Assembly: GCA_021018815.1 (NCBI GenBank) | Contig: JAITYX010000053.1 | Coordinates: 1,860,001 to 1,924,000, forward strand | Reading direction: 5' to 3' | DNA from: Talinum fruticosum | Taxonomy: Eukaryota; Streptophyta; Magnoliopsida; Caryophyllales; Talinaceae | Length of the DNA stretch: 64,000 nucleotides | Shown: positions 24,201 to 35,783 of the stretch, piece after piece | Layout: the number at the start of each line of letters is the position of its first letter | Numbering within the stretch: the stretch's first letter is position 1 | The notes under the pieces: model-generated | Database searches by the model: none | Seen by the model: the letters and a program-made list of their open reading frames with translations, nothing else | Told to the model about the DNA's origin: nothing | Made by a program: the position numbers and the translations under genes

Positions 24201-24515
24201 TACTCGGCTAAGAGTCATCCTAATCCCCCTACTTTTTTTCCTTTTTTTTTGTTAAGCCTCATAAGAATCAAACCCACATACATAGCATAAGCGGTCTCAA
24301 GTTTTTATTTAGCAACGTTGGGCGGAAAATTAAGAGGAAGAAATTAATATATTTTACTAATTGTGGTTACGCGAACCGACAATAATTCGCTCAAATAAAA
24401 TATCGAATATATACCCGCGTACATATTTTAGTTATGCGACCTACTTTATTTAATTAAGAATAAATAATTAACTTTAACTCATATAACTACCTAACCCAAA
24501 ATTACGGGTCTTACA
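21239..24515 (-). mobile_element. Ty3/Gypsy-type solo LTR, copy 2 (inverted)
   Basis: A 3277-bp relative of the insertion at 1147-4361, in reverse. On the + strand it starts TGTAACACCCC and ends CGGGTCTTACA. Flanks are tatgt (21234-21238) and tatgc (24516-24520), an imperfect 5-bp duplication. Matching blocks include the gcgtgtgg-containing segment near its 3' end, the ggatgcccatcaacc-like segment and the pyrimidine-rich stretch 23520-24150 (the complement of the purine-rich part of copy 1). No gag-pol is present. The open frames at 23517-24146 are low-complexity Ser/Leu/Arg reads of that stretch and are not called as genes. Confidence 0.85.
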
Positions 24516-24560
24516 TATGCTTTATAAATTGAATAAGAATTACTTGTGTTAATTCTACAT

Positions 24561-26650
24561 TGGCCGATTTGTTAAGCGTGAATTTAATTATTTTGGCAAA
24601 CACTAAAATATGTATAAATAACTCTTTGAACTCATGCTTACTAAGTTTGTTTGTTGAGTTAAGACACTCGTAAACACCTAAAAAGTGTCGTCGTTTATCT
24701 CTATTTCGTATTTTTATTTATTGACCCGATGATGATAATCCCAAGTCCTGTTTGAGGATCTCGGATCTTAGACTTTGATCGATTGGTGCAACATAAGCCA
24801 GTAAACCACAAAAAACCCCAGCACCAAATAAATAACCTTTGGCCTTGGGTCGGTCCACAAATCCCCTTTCTTTCGGACCATCCAAGAACTAGGCCGAACC
24901 TTTAGAGATTGTGGAGTTCGATATTGTGTGCCAGGAAATTCCAAGTTCGTAGTACTTCATTCTACTTTTATCCAGAGTACAAGGAGCTTAAGATCTAAAG
25001 ACGGCGTTAAAACGTTACATTTCATGATCGGGAGCATCAAAGTGTTGCATTTAAGCTTCACGGATAGCCCACACGAGGCTAAAAGCTTCTCCCCTCGAAC
25101 GACGTCGTGGCCGGTGCCTCGCCTTCTAGAACCATCAAGTGGAACGATTTGTTTTGTCTTGGAGAGTCTTTTGGAGATACAACTAGGGCACGAAACCCTA
25201 GGGCGCCCGGTTGGTCGGTGCTTGCCATCCGGTTTTGTCCTGGTTTTGTCCGGTTTTATCTCTTTTCGATCGGGTTCTATCTCTTAGGATTTGGCCCTGT
25301 TTATTTTCAACTACTTGGATGGCTAAATGGAGGAAAAACCTAGGTCATTTGTGATCTAGGTCTTTTCTTATAAATAGAGAGCCTTGGCTCTCATGCCCAT
25401 ACGACTTCCTCGTCTTAACATCATGCCGCGAAAGTTAACCATAATGTTTTCATCTCGAATGTTACTCTGTCGAAATCAATCTTAAGCATTCATCTAATTA
25501 TTGTTTACAACCATTGAATTCGTGTAAAGAGCTAAAGAATATTAAATTATTTTGATCTTTGGGCACTCATTCAATCGATCATTACCATACGCACATATCT
25601 CACAAAAACAAGCCCTTTTCTTTTACTTGTCGTCGTTGCATCGAGAGATCCAAGTGGAGATTCAAATTAGTGAGGTGGGACAACCTGCAGGCAATTATTT
25701 AGCCTTCGAACGGTTTATATACTTTCATGCTTTTTATCGCTTTCCATATTGTGGTTTAAGAGATGTAATCGCTCTTTTTAATTCCTCTCCGACCGATGTA
25801 ATTCTTTTATTTCTCACATTTCTTTCTTTATCACTTTCTTTACCACTTTCTTTATTATGTTTGGTTGCTTTTAATTTCGCTTCGCATGCCACTTGCTTGT
25901 TTGTTTTACATCATTTTAATGCACTACTCGAATTAGTAGTGGCCATATTCGAACGGGCGAAATGGAAGGGGTTTCCCTACGTTTTGTACGCTCACCCTCG
26001 AATCCGATTCTCGATTTAAAGACCAATGGAGTTATTTTTTTAGCCTCTTTTAGTCTTAATTTTCCCATACTAAGATTAGAAGAGCAAACTTTATTTTCTT
26101 TTGTTTTGTTAGTTTTTCTTTCCTAAAAACTTACTAGCGACTCCTTTATTTTACGTTTTCTTGTATTCAAATTTTCATCTCGGTGTTTTCTCGGTTACGG
26201 GGACAATAAGCTAAGGTTCTGGATTTGCCCACCAGGGTAGAGGCCGAGGCTGACTCCATCAGCCCCTACCTTTGGCTGGCGCTCGCCTCCGCCTAGCACA
26301 AGCCGCCGCTCGTACTAGGTGATCGACAGTGAGGCTTGGTCGAGATTGGTGTTTTCACACCAATGTAGCCCTAAAGCATTATGGCAGGACCAAAACCCTA
26401 GCTTTATTTTTCCTTAATTTGAAAATAAGATCCCCGTAAATCTAAAAATAATTATCAAAATAAAATAATTAATAAAATCGCCATTTAAACTTTGCCTAAT
26501 CAGATTTAATAAAACTCGAAAATCTTAATAAAAGGTTAATCCCCACATTCCAAATTGACTTTCTAAAACCATCTTCAAAATCAATCTTTAAAAAGAGAAC
26601 TAACACAAGTGGGGAAGTTCGGCGGACCCCAGCTGGCCACGGTTCCTACA
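24561..26650 (+). repeat. 5' LTR of the Ogre/Tat element
   Basis: It ends ggttcctaca immediately before the primer-binding site. The end is fixed by the repeat at 30590-30849, and the start (TGGCCG) is inferred from a possible tacat/gacat duplication. The inverted fragment at 33356-34193 matches its 3' half. The open frames at 24928-25343 and 25552-26019 lie wholly inside it and are not called as genes. Confidence 0.6.
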
Positions 26651-26652
26651 AG

Positions 26653-26670
26653 TGGTGACTCCACTGGGGA
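26653..26670 (+). other. Primer-binding site of the Ogre/Tat element
   Basis: TGGTGACTCCACTGGGGA lies two bases after the LTR end. It has the form TGGCGACTCCACTGGGGA typical of Tat/Ogre elements, which is usually assigned to tRNA-Arg. The inverted copy at 33336-33353 reads TGGCGGCTCCACTGGGGA on the minus strand. Confidence 0.75.
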
Positions 26671-27423
26671 TAAACTTTTTATTAAAAGGGAGAAACTTGA
26701 AAATTTGAGTAATGTGTTTTAGCGATGTGTTTGCATTAGGCATCCGCATTTAGCAACCTTTGAATTAGTTTAAATACTATTTTTAGACCACTAGGAAAAC
26801 TTTATTATACCCCCGTATACCCTTTCTTGAGAGAAGCTCCCACTCGGTTCCTTTAGGAGGGCCCAACTAGACTTCATTGCCCGAGGAAACGGTACCTCCT
26901 CCCTCGTAGCACGCACTCTTGGGCTAAACCCTTTTGGTTCAGCAAGAGGCACCGAGAATTCTTGTTGGTATCCTTATCCGTGCAACCCATGGGGGACCGA
27001 ATTCTCGAACTACGTGTCACCATGTATCCAAACTCTTGAACTCTTTGACCATAGAACTTTTGGACTTTTAGGCGTCACCCGGACTTTATAGGCATGCTTG
27101 AATGAGTGTGTGTTTTAGATTTAATCTTCTTTTTGTGAGCCTTTAGAAATAAGTGAGGAGTGCTAATTAGATCCTTGCATGGGTGAAAATAAAATACTTT
27201 AATGAATTTTCTAGAGTCTGTCCATTATGTGCATTTAGCCAAAAGTCAAAATTCATTTTCCTATTAGGGTTGGTCCCTTGTTTGTACTTCCGTGTCATTT
27301 TAAAAATTTCCCTTTTAATAGCCTATGTAATGGCTATTTGTGAAAGGGACTTACGAAAAGTCTCGTTCTCTTATTGTCTAGTCCTTTTTATTCTTTCACA
27401 TTCTCATTCTCCATTTGCATTGG

Positions 27424-27690
27424 CCAAATAAAATCATCTCATATTAGGTAAGTCCATTTGAATTAGTCAAATAAAATCATCTCATGTTAAGTGAATCCAC
27501 TTGCATTAGCCAAATAAAATCATCTCATATTAAGTGAGTCCATTTGCATCTCATATTAGGTTAGTCCATTTGCAGTAGCCAAATAAAATAATCTCATACT
27601 AAGTGAGTCCATTTACATTAGCAAAATAAAATAATCTCATATTAGGTGAATCCATTTGCATTAGCCCAATATAATCATCTTCTAATAGAT
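27424..27690 (+). repeat. 43-bp minisatellite in the Ogre leader
   Basis: About six units of 43 bp carry aaataaaatcatctcat, then a ttaggtgagtccatttgca-like segment. They lie between the primer-binding site and gag. The inverted Ogre fragment at 37490-38135 carries the same family with a longer unit. Confidence 0.85.
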
Positions 27691-27944
27691 AGGTCCATTC
27701 CTTCTCATTTTGCATCTAGTTCGAGTTCATTTCAAATAGGGAAATGCACTATCATCATCCATTTATTAGATTATCATCTCAATTAAGTCATGCATCGTAT
27801 CATCACTGCATTCTTTATGTGCATCCAAATAAAAAAGCATCCCTAGTCTCTTCGGGTCTTGCGCTTAAGTCCCTTCCTCCTAAAAGCGATCTTCTCTCTC
27901 ATGGTCGTAAACCTCATCCTTTGGGTTGTATAATAGGGAAGTCT

Positions 27945-29345
27945 ATGGCAAGTGAGTATCGTCGGAATTCGAGCTCTAAAAGATTAGAACGTCTCACCAA
28001 GGAGTCCAGCACATCTTTCTTTCTACTCGCTGTCTCGTATCGGTGCAGCAAGCTTCGGTGCATACCACACCATCACAGCCTACACCTTGTTCTAAGACAA
28101 GTACCTAGAAAGAGTTCCCTTGCAATGGATCCCAACCTAGAGTAATATCTTCACCTCAGTCTACTTAATGAGAATATAGCTAAGGTGGAAACCAGGTTGA
28201 ATGATCAAGAACAATAGATATCATCTATATCGAGGAATCTTAAGACAATCATAAGGGCTATTGAGGCTACTAAGAGAGATAAGGAAGCTGAACGCCAAAA
28301 GAGGGAAGAGGTCGAAAAGCTAAATGTTTAAGAAGGGAAATAGCCTTGATTGTGCCACCTCCACCTGTTTTGTCTCTTCCAAGTAGTCCCAAATGCAAAT
28401 CCCCTAAATAATAATCCAAATCTCATCCCGATTCTCATTCGGATCGGATAAAATGGATGTTGAGGGAGTCATCCATGTTCAGTAATCATCACTTCAACCC
28501 CTAATAAGGGTAAACTACCTCCGAAGTTTACCATGCCCGATATCAAATTCAAAGGTTTCGAGAATCCCCATCATCATGTATGCAAATTCTTGGGAGCAAT
28601 GACTTTTAAGAACATTCCCGAAGACACTTACCATATCATCTTCCCCGGACATTTGATACCGATGTAATGAAGTGGTACAATGCAGCTGACCTACGTAAGG
28701 TTGCCAATTGGACAGATCCGTGCAAGGAGTACCTCCATCAATACTCCTATAACAATGATTTACCTATTACTCTTAGAGACTTGGAATTAATCGAGTAAGG
28801 AGAGAAAGAAAGTTTCACGATTTTCTTACTAGATAGAGAGTAAAGGCTTAATCGACCATCCGAGAAGGACCAAGTTCGAATCAACGTGAAAAACCTTCAG
28901 CCTAATTACAATCAGCACCTCAAATGTCTACCTATGATGAATTTTTTAACCCTTAGAGATGCTGGTTTGTTGATAGAAGAAGAGCTGCCCACCGCGACCA
29001 CAAAAGTTGCGACTTGATATAGAGGTAATTATCATTCCAAAGATAAGAAAACCTCCAATATTAGCAATACTACTAGGGGTGCACATGTCAATGCCCTCAA
29101 TAGGTATACCGACTACACTCCTATTCGGACTACCTACACCAAAGCCCTTGATCATCTCTTGGAAAAAGGGAAGATAGAATTGCCACTTATTAAAGCGGAA
29201 TCGAAACAATGAAACAATCCAAAAATTGGGACGTATGGAAATTTTGCAAATACTATCGTGCACAAGGACATGATACTCGAGCAGTGTTGGATATTTAAGA
29301 ACAAACTAGAAAATGTGTTTCGAAACGGCTAACTACCCTTGCCTA
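27945..29345 (+). pseudogene. Ogre/Tat gag (degenerate)
   Basis: The ATG at 27945 begins MASEYRRNSSSKRLERLTKE. A coiled segment follows (NENIAKVETRLNDQE-like, about 28168-28215, and a Lys/Glu-rich run to 28325). The conserved capsid part starts near 28525 with MPDIKFKGFENP and AMTFKNIPEDTYHIIFPG (about 28599-28652). Blocks typical of Tat-lineage Gag then come in other frames: a YSYNNDLPI-like block near 28745, and PSEKDQVRI-like and LMKNLQP-like reads at 28855-28905. A weak zinc-knuckle remnant (FCKYYRAQGHDTRAV) is near 29241-29285, with its last Cys missing. Stops at several places show that it is inactive. Gag would form the particle core. Confidence 0.75.
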
Positions 29346-29939
29346 AGGCTGCCTAGAAACCAAGCAATAATAAAACCCCTACAATGGATCCTCGCCTATT
29401 TCAACCGAACCCACTCCAGGTAAGTGGGATCCATATATTTTTATCCAAGATGTTACCAAGTCGAAACCACTTCTTAGTTTACCTCCGTTGGATCCGAAGT
29501 CCAGGGGCTATGGGTAAGTGATGAAGAAGATGTCTATGAAACACGAAACAATAATGACGATGATGGTGACAACTTCGGGGCACATCACCCTTGGATGAAG
29601 AAGACTTATAGGGAGACACTAAAAGTCCCGCAATTCAGTTTCTTACTAGATCCGGACGGCATAATGCACCCTTGGGTCCACAACAGCACTCGGGAAGCCC
29701 CAAAAGAGTCTCGAAGCTACAAAGGAAGAAGATCCAATCCTTAAGGAACTCCATAAATTAAAAGTCGATATCTCCATCTACCAATTAATATCTCGCCTCC
29801 CGTAAACATAGACATGCTTTAATTGATGCACTTAGTAAGATTGAAGTTTCTCCCGAAACCAAGCCAAACGAAGTAGTAGGATTGGTTAACAAGTGGGGAT
29901 GGAACCATTATTTTTTATCGAAGGATCTCCCTGAAGAGG

Positions 29940-30580
29940 GTATTGTACATAATAATGCCCTTTATTAACTATAACTTGCATCAACAAGTTTGCTCCCCTA
30001 ACCTTGGCGTACAATGGATCAGTAATAAATGTATGTCCTTGGAGAACTCGCTAGAAGGTTAGAAATTAGGGAGCAATAACTCTCTAAACAGACTGTTCAT
30101 CTTCGGGCTTATGATAATTCTCGAAGAACATTCTTGGGAATGGTGACCTTGCCAATCAATATAGGGCTAGTGGAGAGGAATATCGAATTCCAAGTCTTAG
30201 ATATCCCGGCTACTTTCAATCTACTTTCAGGATGCCCTTGGTTACATGATCATCAAGCAGTGCCCTCTACACTCGCATTAGAAAGTCAAGATGATCATTA
30301 AAGGTCAAGTCATAACTATCAATAGGGATAATCTTTGTGCTACTATCACTTCCAAGGAGTCTATAGTGAAGATCGAGCATGATGCCAATGATGAAGAATT
30401 GTATGAATTTGAAACCATTGTTGCCTTAGAAAGGGATGAAGCACCTTTTACCTTTACCCCTTACGGCAACCCTAGTCTCCATTCGATGCTTAGGAAGAAG
30501 GGATATTTTCCAAGTCTTGCTGCAGCCGAAGGGCATACCACCCTATTTTTCAACCCCTTGAACCCACTAACAACTACAAC
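29940..30580 (+). pseudogene. Ogre/Tat protease region (degenerate)
   Basis: The segment at 30115-30260 reads TFLGMVTLPINIGL, VERNIEFQVLDIPATFNLL and SGCPWLHDHQAVPSTL. This is the region after the catalytic Asp in Tat-lineage aspartic proteases (usual form FNLLLGRPWIH...AVPSTLH). A linker follows (IIKGQVITINRDNL at 30293-30334, then an acidic stretch) to 30580, where the sequence joins LTR sequence. Reverse transcriptase and integrase are absent, so the deletion starts here. The first part carries stops (for example near 29967 and 30073). Confidence 0.75.
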
Positions 30581-30849
30581 TTCGGACCAAAACCCTAGCT
30601 TTATTTATTCCTTAATTAGAAAATAAGATCCCGGGAATTCTGAAAATAATTATCAAAATAAAATAATTAATAAAGCCGCCATTCAAACATAGCCTAATCA
30701 GATTTAATAAAACTCAAAAATCTTAATAAAAGTTTCATCCCCACATTCCAAAATTGACTTTCTAAAACCATCTTCAAAATTGATCTTTAAAAAGAGACCG
30801 GACACAAGTGGGGAAACTCGGTGGGCTCCCGCCGGCTGCAGCTCCTACG
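30581..30849 (+). repeat. Remnant of the Ogre/Tat 3' LTR
   Basis: From ggaccaaaaccctagc onward this matches 26384-26650 of the 5' LTR through to the final cctac. The 5' 1.8 kb of the LTR is missing, and the join to protease sequence is abrupt. Confidence 0.85.
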
Positions 30850-31148
30850 GACATATATGGAATTTGAACATATTGAATATTAGACTTGAAAAATTCTAAA
30901 TGATTAAATTAAGGAGATTCAATCATTAATTATTTTATTTAGACTAATCCTTACCTAATCTTGGGCCAAAGTATTTATATACTTTGATTACCATTCTTTA
31001 ATTGGTTTTGTAGGATAATTAAAGAAGATTAACCACAAATAAAAGCAAAAACAATGGATTCTTAATTGTTTGACTAACTACAAATATAAAAGTTGGATAT
31101 CATGGGCAAAGTTAGACTAAGCTAACAAGCCTCGTTTGTTATCGTTTC
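30850..31148 (+). repeat. SIRE-type LTR segment (older copy), interrupted
   Basis: It contains attgaatattagact, an aaattcta block and cttgggccaaagtattt, all found in order in the other SIRE LTRs (compare 34665-34765). It is cut by the solo LTR at 31149. Confidence 0.7.
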
Positions 31149-32723
31149 TAAAGACTCGTACATCTGCTCAATGTTCCTCTCGAGTCATGCAAAAGGAATC
31201 GGTATAACGATTCTATATATGTAGAGTTTTGATTCCAAGGCATTCTCTCGTGTCTTAGAAACTTACTTGAGTAAAATAGTATTCTCTCTAAGTGATTCGG
31301 CCCTCACTTATCTCTTTTATCGCTTTCGGCTAGCGACTCGAAAACCGGTTCTTTATTCCGAGTCCACTCTCACTCGATTAATCGCATTTCAAATATACCA
31401 GTATTCCGCCGCTTCTCACTCGAATCCGACTTCGGTTTTCTACTCTATTGTTTGCATAGTCGGCATTCGTAGTTCATTTCTTGCTTAGTCTATCTCAAGT
31501 TTTTCTCACTCGATATTCTTTATAGAACTTGATTCCTCGCATAAGACTAAGTCATATGGAATTCCGAGGATCATGGATATTAGACTCGTAATATTCCATT
31601 TCTTTTCCGACTCGGATAATCAATTGCGTAATTATCATAATTATTTTATTATCTCGTGTCTAACCTTGGACCAAAGTATTTTATACTTTGAGAACCGAAG
31701 GTGTTTTATTTTTGCAGGTTATTCAATCGAGGATATCTTTTCAAACTACAAAAGTAGCCGGCTTCGTAACGTCAAATCACCAAGCAAATATGGCTTTTAA
31801 CCTTCCTCGCTTTAGTCCCGGAAGATTGTGTCGAAGCCGTCTCGCTTTCATATCCGGAAAACTGGAACGCTAAGCCTAACGGTGGTTTCCACCTCATTTT
31901 TTCAAGACACAACCGATGGTTTTGGGACTTCCAAGAGAGTTAAACCGTTGTCCAACGTCCATATTTCAACGGATACTTTCGAGTGACTCGGAAAGTCATT
32001 ATCAACGGTCACAGAAGACTCTCGCCGCCAGATGAAGTTAACGGCTACACTCGCTTGGTTATCTATAAATAGAAGCCACTTCACAAGACATGAAGATTGC
32101 CGAATCTATTGTTAATACACATACTTGAGAAAAGTCATTGTATTTACTTTCAATCTTCTACTTACAACTCCCATTCTCGTAATTCATTACTCTCCGAGTT
32201 GTAAGGTCTTGTACTTAGTTACAAACTCTTCTTACATTCTTTGTAAGGTCCCTTGACTAAGTCGTAAAGGTTAACTCAGCTTAGTTGTCCCTAGCCGTAA
32301 GGGTTATCTCAGCTAGGAAGTACTAGATCGGATAAGGTAACTTCGAGTCTAGGAAAACTTGTATAGAGTTATCCAAGGGAGCAACTCGGGTTCGATCGCT
32401 TCATGGTATTTTGTGGACTCAAAATAGTGGATTTGACTTCGTGTCTAGATTGACACGGGCCGTGGTTTTCTCGCCCCAGGAGGGTTTCCACGTAAAATCT
32501 CTCGTATTCTCTTTCCGAGTTCATTCTAGACTCGGCATGACCCTAACTCGCTCTTGTTTCTTCCGATTCATTGCTTTCGAGTTGAATCTTTCTCGACCTC
32601 GTGTTTAGACTCGTAAACCGTCTTTGCCTCTTTTCGTTAAAAAGAGTGTGTTTTCGCGAAGAATTTTCTATCGCCCTATTCACCCCCTCTAGGGTGACTC
32701 GGACTCTCCCGAGCAAACCTTCA
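31149..32723 (+). mobile_element. SIRE-type solo LTR b
   Basis: A 1575-bp LTR with a perfect 5-bp duplication gtttc at 31144-31148 and 32724-32728. It begins TAAAGACTCG, a change from the family's TGAAGACTCG, and ends GAGCAAACCTTCA. CTATAAATAGA is near 32063. The duplication and the absence of pol show insertion into the older LTR followed by loss of the internal part. Confidence 0.9.
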
Positions 32724-33095
32724 GTTTCTAAATTTAACATTCTTTATTACCATATCTTCTAGATACATAGATTTAGTAGAATAGCTTTTGGAAGCTAGAA
32801 ACTAAATTTAATGGCTAAATCAAGCAACTATCCTAAAATTGAGTCCTCGGACTATCCGGTGCAACGACTAGTTGATCCAAGTGCTTCCAACCTAAGACTC
32901 AATGACTATCTTCATTGCAGCCTATAAATAGAAACCCCGATTCAAGACTTACAAGATCACTGGAACTAATAACTTAACTTACTTATTCTCTCTTCTAGCT
33001 TACAACCTGTCACTTATACTCTCATATTTTTCTGAGTTGTAACTCTCGTAAAGAAAAGTCTTGTAATATCTCTTCTTTCAAACACTTGAATTATC
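32724..33095 (+). repeat. SIRE-type LTR segment (older copy) after solo LTR b
   Basis: It runs from the gttt-ctaaatttaac junction through cctataaatagaaacccc (32921) to about the gtcttgtaatatctc block. The partial minus-strand LTR at the right end of the window has the same order of blocks (gagtcctc, gtgctt, cttacaagat, tagcttacaac), which marks a subfamily shared by the two. The right boundary is approximate. Confidence 0.65.
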
Positions 33096-34193
33096 GGGAC
33101 CTTTCAATCCGATAATCGAGAAAGCGTGCTATGAGCGGAGAGAACCACGAGTGTTAAGTCTAAGTGGACCCACCGAGGTAATGGTTTTCTTCGTAAATAT
33201 TCTTAAGAGTAAAGTCTAAAGGTTGAAATTAATAGCGACTATTATCCGAGGTTGCCTAAATGCAACATGTCCAATGCAAAACACAATTAAAAAAAACTCA
33301 CAATTTTTCAACTCTCATCCTCTTAATAAGTGATGTCCCCAGTGGAGCCGCCACTCGTAGGAACCACAACCCGTCCCCGTAGGAGATCGCGAGACTACGT
33401 TTTCCCACGAAGCGTTGGCTCTCTTTATTTTGTTAAGATTCTTATTGATTTTTGAAAGTTGATTTTTACTTAGAAAGTGGGATGCCTCTCTTATTAAGAT
33501 TATTTATTTTTACAATTAGATTTTAAAATTTTTGAGGTGAAGCTGTGATAGGCAATTTTTATTAATCATTTTATTTTAGAAATTAATTTTAGGGAAGTCT
33601 CGGGATGTTATTTCAAAGGGTCAAGAAACAAAAAAAAAAAAAGAAAAAAAGTGCACTTTTTTCACAAAGTTTCCGAGCAAAATGGTTGAAACCTTTTTGG
33701 TCGGGGAGCTAAGCATGATTATTAGCCAGACACTAGAGAAAGCTTGCATTGAGTGATAATCGAAGATGATTATAGGGACGAGACTAAGAAGTCATTCTCA
33801 ATCCTATAGCTTTGGGTGTCAAAAATAACCAAAATTTTTCATTTTTTAGCCTAAAATGTCGAAAAGCAATATGAAGAAATAAAAGTGAAAAAACAAGGAC
33901 TCATCAGTCGGCTTTACAAAATAAAAACTAACAAAAATACAGAAAATACTCTTCTAATCTTAGTATAGAAAAACTAAGCTTAGAAGAGGTTTTGAAAGAG
34001 ACTTCATCAGTCTTAAACCGAGAATCTAGTGTTCGGGGTGAAGGTACGAAATAAAAAGGGATACTCTCCATTCCGCCTCGTCAACGGACGCCTTTACTAA
34101 TTTAAATTGTGAGTTAAAAAATCGTGTTTAAACAATCAAGCACTTAGCATGTGATAAGCAAAAATGAAAGCAAATAAGACATGGTTAGAAAGA
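33096..34193 (-). mobile_element. Inverted Ogre/Tat fragment: LTR 3' part, primer-binding site and leader
   Basis: Read on the minus strand, 34193-33356 matches the 3' half of the Ogre LTR (shared tactaagattagaagag at 26069-26085 and near 33950-33967). The primer-binding site is at 33353-33336. The leader, to about 33096, follows in the same order as at 26671-26960 (a ttgcatt-aggcat-like block, a cgtagcacgc-like block). A SIRE element begins at 34194. The inner limits are approximate. Confidence 0.75.
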
Positions 34194-35725
34194 TGAAGAC
34201 TCGGATTCTACACTTATATCATTCTCGAGTACTATCAAGGAATCGGTACAAACCTCATCTCTTCTATGTTTTGATTTCAACTCATTTTGTATATTATAGA
34301 AACTTTTCTAACTCGTTATAGTATCTTTTCTAAGTGTTACAAAAACTATTGCATATGTTTTCATTCGATTCTAACCGACTCGTAAAGCACACTCTTGTTC
34401 ATCAATTCACTCGATAGTTCCGAGTCACTCGGACATCACTCAGATTTCACTCGGACTTATCATATGTTCAAACAATCTCAACAAGCACTTTCAAACCAAG
34501 TTCGACTTCATATTCTAAGTTCAAGTGAATTACAGTGTTAATTCAACTTTATAAGTCAGCCTGTGTTGATTGAATTATGTATGTCTAGACTCTTACTCGA
34601 TATTCTCTGTCTAACTTGATCTTTCTTTAGAGTCACTCAAATGGGATATGAGTATAATGAATATTAGACTCGTAAATTTCCACTCTTTAAGGACTCGGAT
34701 AATTATGCACTTAATTGTCTTAATTAAATTATTATCTCGTGTTTAATCTTGGACCAAAGTATTTTATACTTTGAGAACCAAAATTGGTTTACTTTTGAAG
34801 GTTATCTAAATGAGGTTATCCTACTTTTAAATTACAAAAGTAATCGGCTTCAAGATGTGAAATTGCCAACAGACAAGGCTTTTTCTACTTTTGACCAAGG
34901 CCCATACACCGTGTCGTGGTTGTCTGTTTCCAAAACTAGAAATATTCAATGCTAAGCTCAACGGTGGTTTCCACCCTCCTTTTCGGACACCACCGAGTGG
35001 AATGAGACATCCTAAGGACTCAAGATCTGTTGCACAACTTTCACATCTCAACGGATCCTTTCTGAGTGGCTTAGAAGAACCGTTACAAAGGTCACAAAGG
35101 ACTTCTAATCGAAGATAGTCTCAACGGCTAATCTGTTCGGTCATCTATAAATAGAAGCCACTTCACAAGACTTGAAGGTTGCTGAACCTATTGCTCAAAT
35201 CATATCTCTCTGTATAATACTCACTCAATCTTCATCTTACAACTCTAAGTCCGTACTTAACACTTTTCTAAGTTGTAAAGTCTTATAATCAACGACAAAA
35301 CTTTCTTTCTTAATTTCGAGTAAGGTCCCTTGACTGAGCTATAAGGGTTAACTCAGCTCGCTTGTCCCTACCTGTAAAGGATATCTCGGTTAGGAAGTAC
35401 TAGATCGGATAAGGGAACTTCGAGTCTAGGAAAACTTTGTAAAGAATTGTCTAAGGGAGCAATTCTGGTTGAGTCGACCTACCGTATTTTGTGGATTCAA
35501 AATAGTGGATTTGACTTGGTGCTTGAATTAGCATTGGCTGTGGTTTTCTGTCCCGGGAGGGTTTCCACGTAATTATGAGTTCACTCTTTTCTAAGCCTAA
35601 TCTAAACTCGATGACTGCCTTAAAGTTTAATTTAAACTTTAACCCTCCAATTATTGTTTAATTTCCTCATCACCCTATTCACCCCCTTTTAGGGTGACTA
35701 AGACTCTCCAAGAGCAAACCTTCAA
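34194..35725 (+). repeat. SIRE-type 5' LTR c
   Basis: A 1532-bp LTR with TGAAGACTCGG at its start and GAGCAAACCTTCA at its end. CTATAAATAGA is near 35144 and the caccct/agggtg inverted repeat near 35670-35697. It is followed by a primer-binding site and gag, so this is a true 5' LTR and fixes the ends of the family. Confidence 0.92.
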
Positions 35726-35727
35726 TT

Positions 35728-35738
35728 GGTATCGAGCC
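35728..35738 (+). other. Primer-binding site of the SIRE element
   Basis: TGGTATCGAGC follows the LTR end after two bases. It is close to TGGTATCAGAGC, the usual site for initiator tRNA-Met in Copia elements. Confidence 0.8.
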
Positions 35739-35783
35739 TAGCCTTTCGGAAAGGATCTAACCATCCAAAGGTTTAAAGATCAA

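Larger units (their letters stand above)
24561..30849 (+). mobile_element. Ogre/Tat-type Ty3/Gypsy element with a large internal deletion
   Basis: The parts in order are: 5' LTR (about 24561-26650, TATA-like cttataaata near 25367); primer-binding site at 26653-26670; leader with minisatellite; gag; protease; then, without reverse transcriptase, RNase H or integrase, a remnant of the 3' LTR (30581-30849). The last roughly 260 bp of both LTRs align closely (26391-26650 with 30590-30849). The outer flanks, tacat before 24561 and gacat after 30849, differ at one base and may be the target duplication. This makes the 5' boundary tentative. Protein similarity to Tat-lineage gag and protease is clear. 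The element cannot move on its own. Confidence 0.8.

Noticed and set aside
25552..26019. 155-residue hydrophobic open frame
   Set aside because: It lies within the Ogre LTR. The homologous inverted LTR fragment has stops in this region.
28946..29263. 105-residue minus-strand frame
   Set aside because: It is antisense to the Ogre gag, which has family similarity on the + strand.
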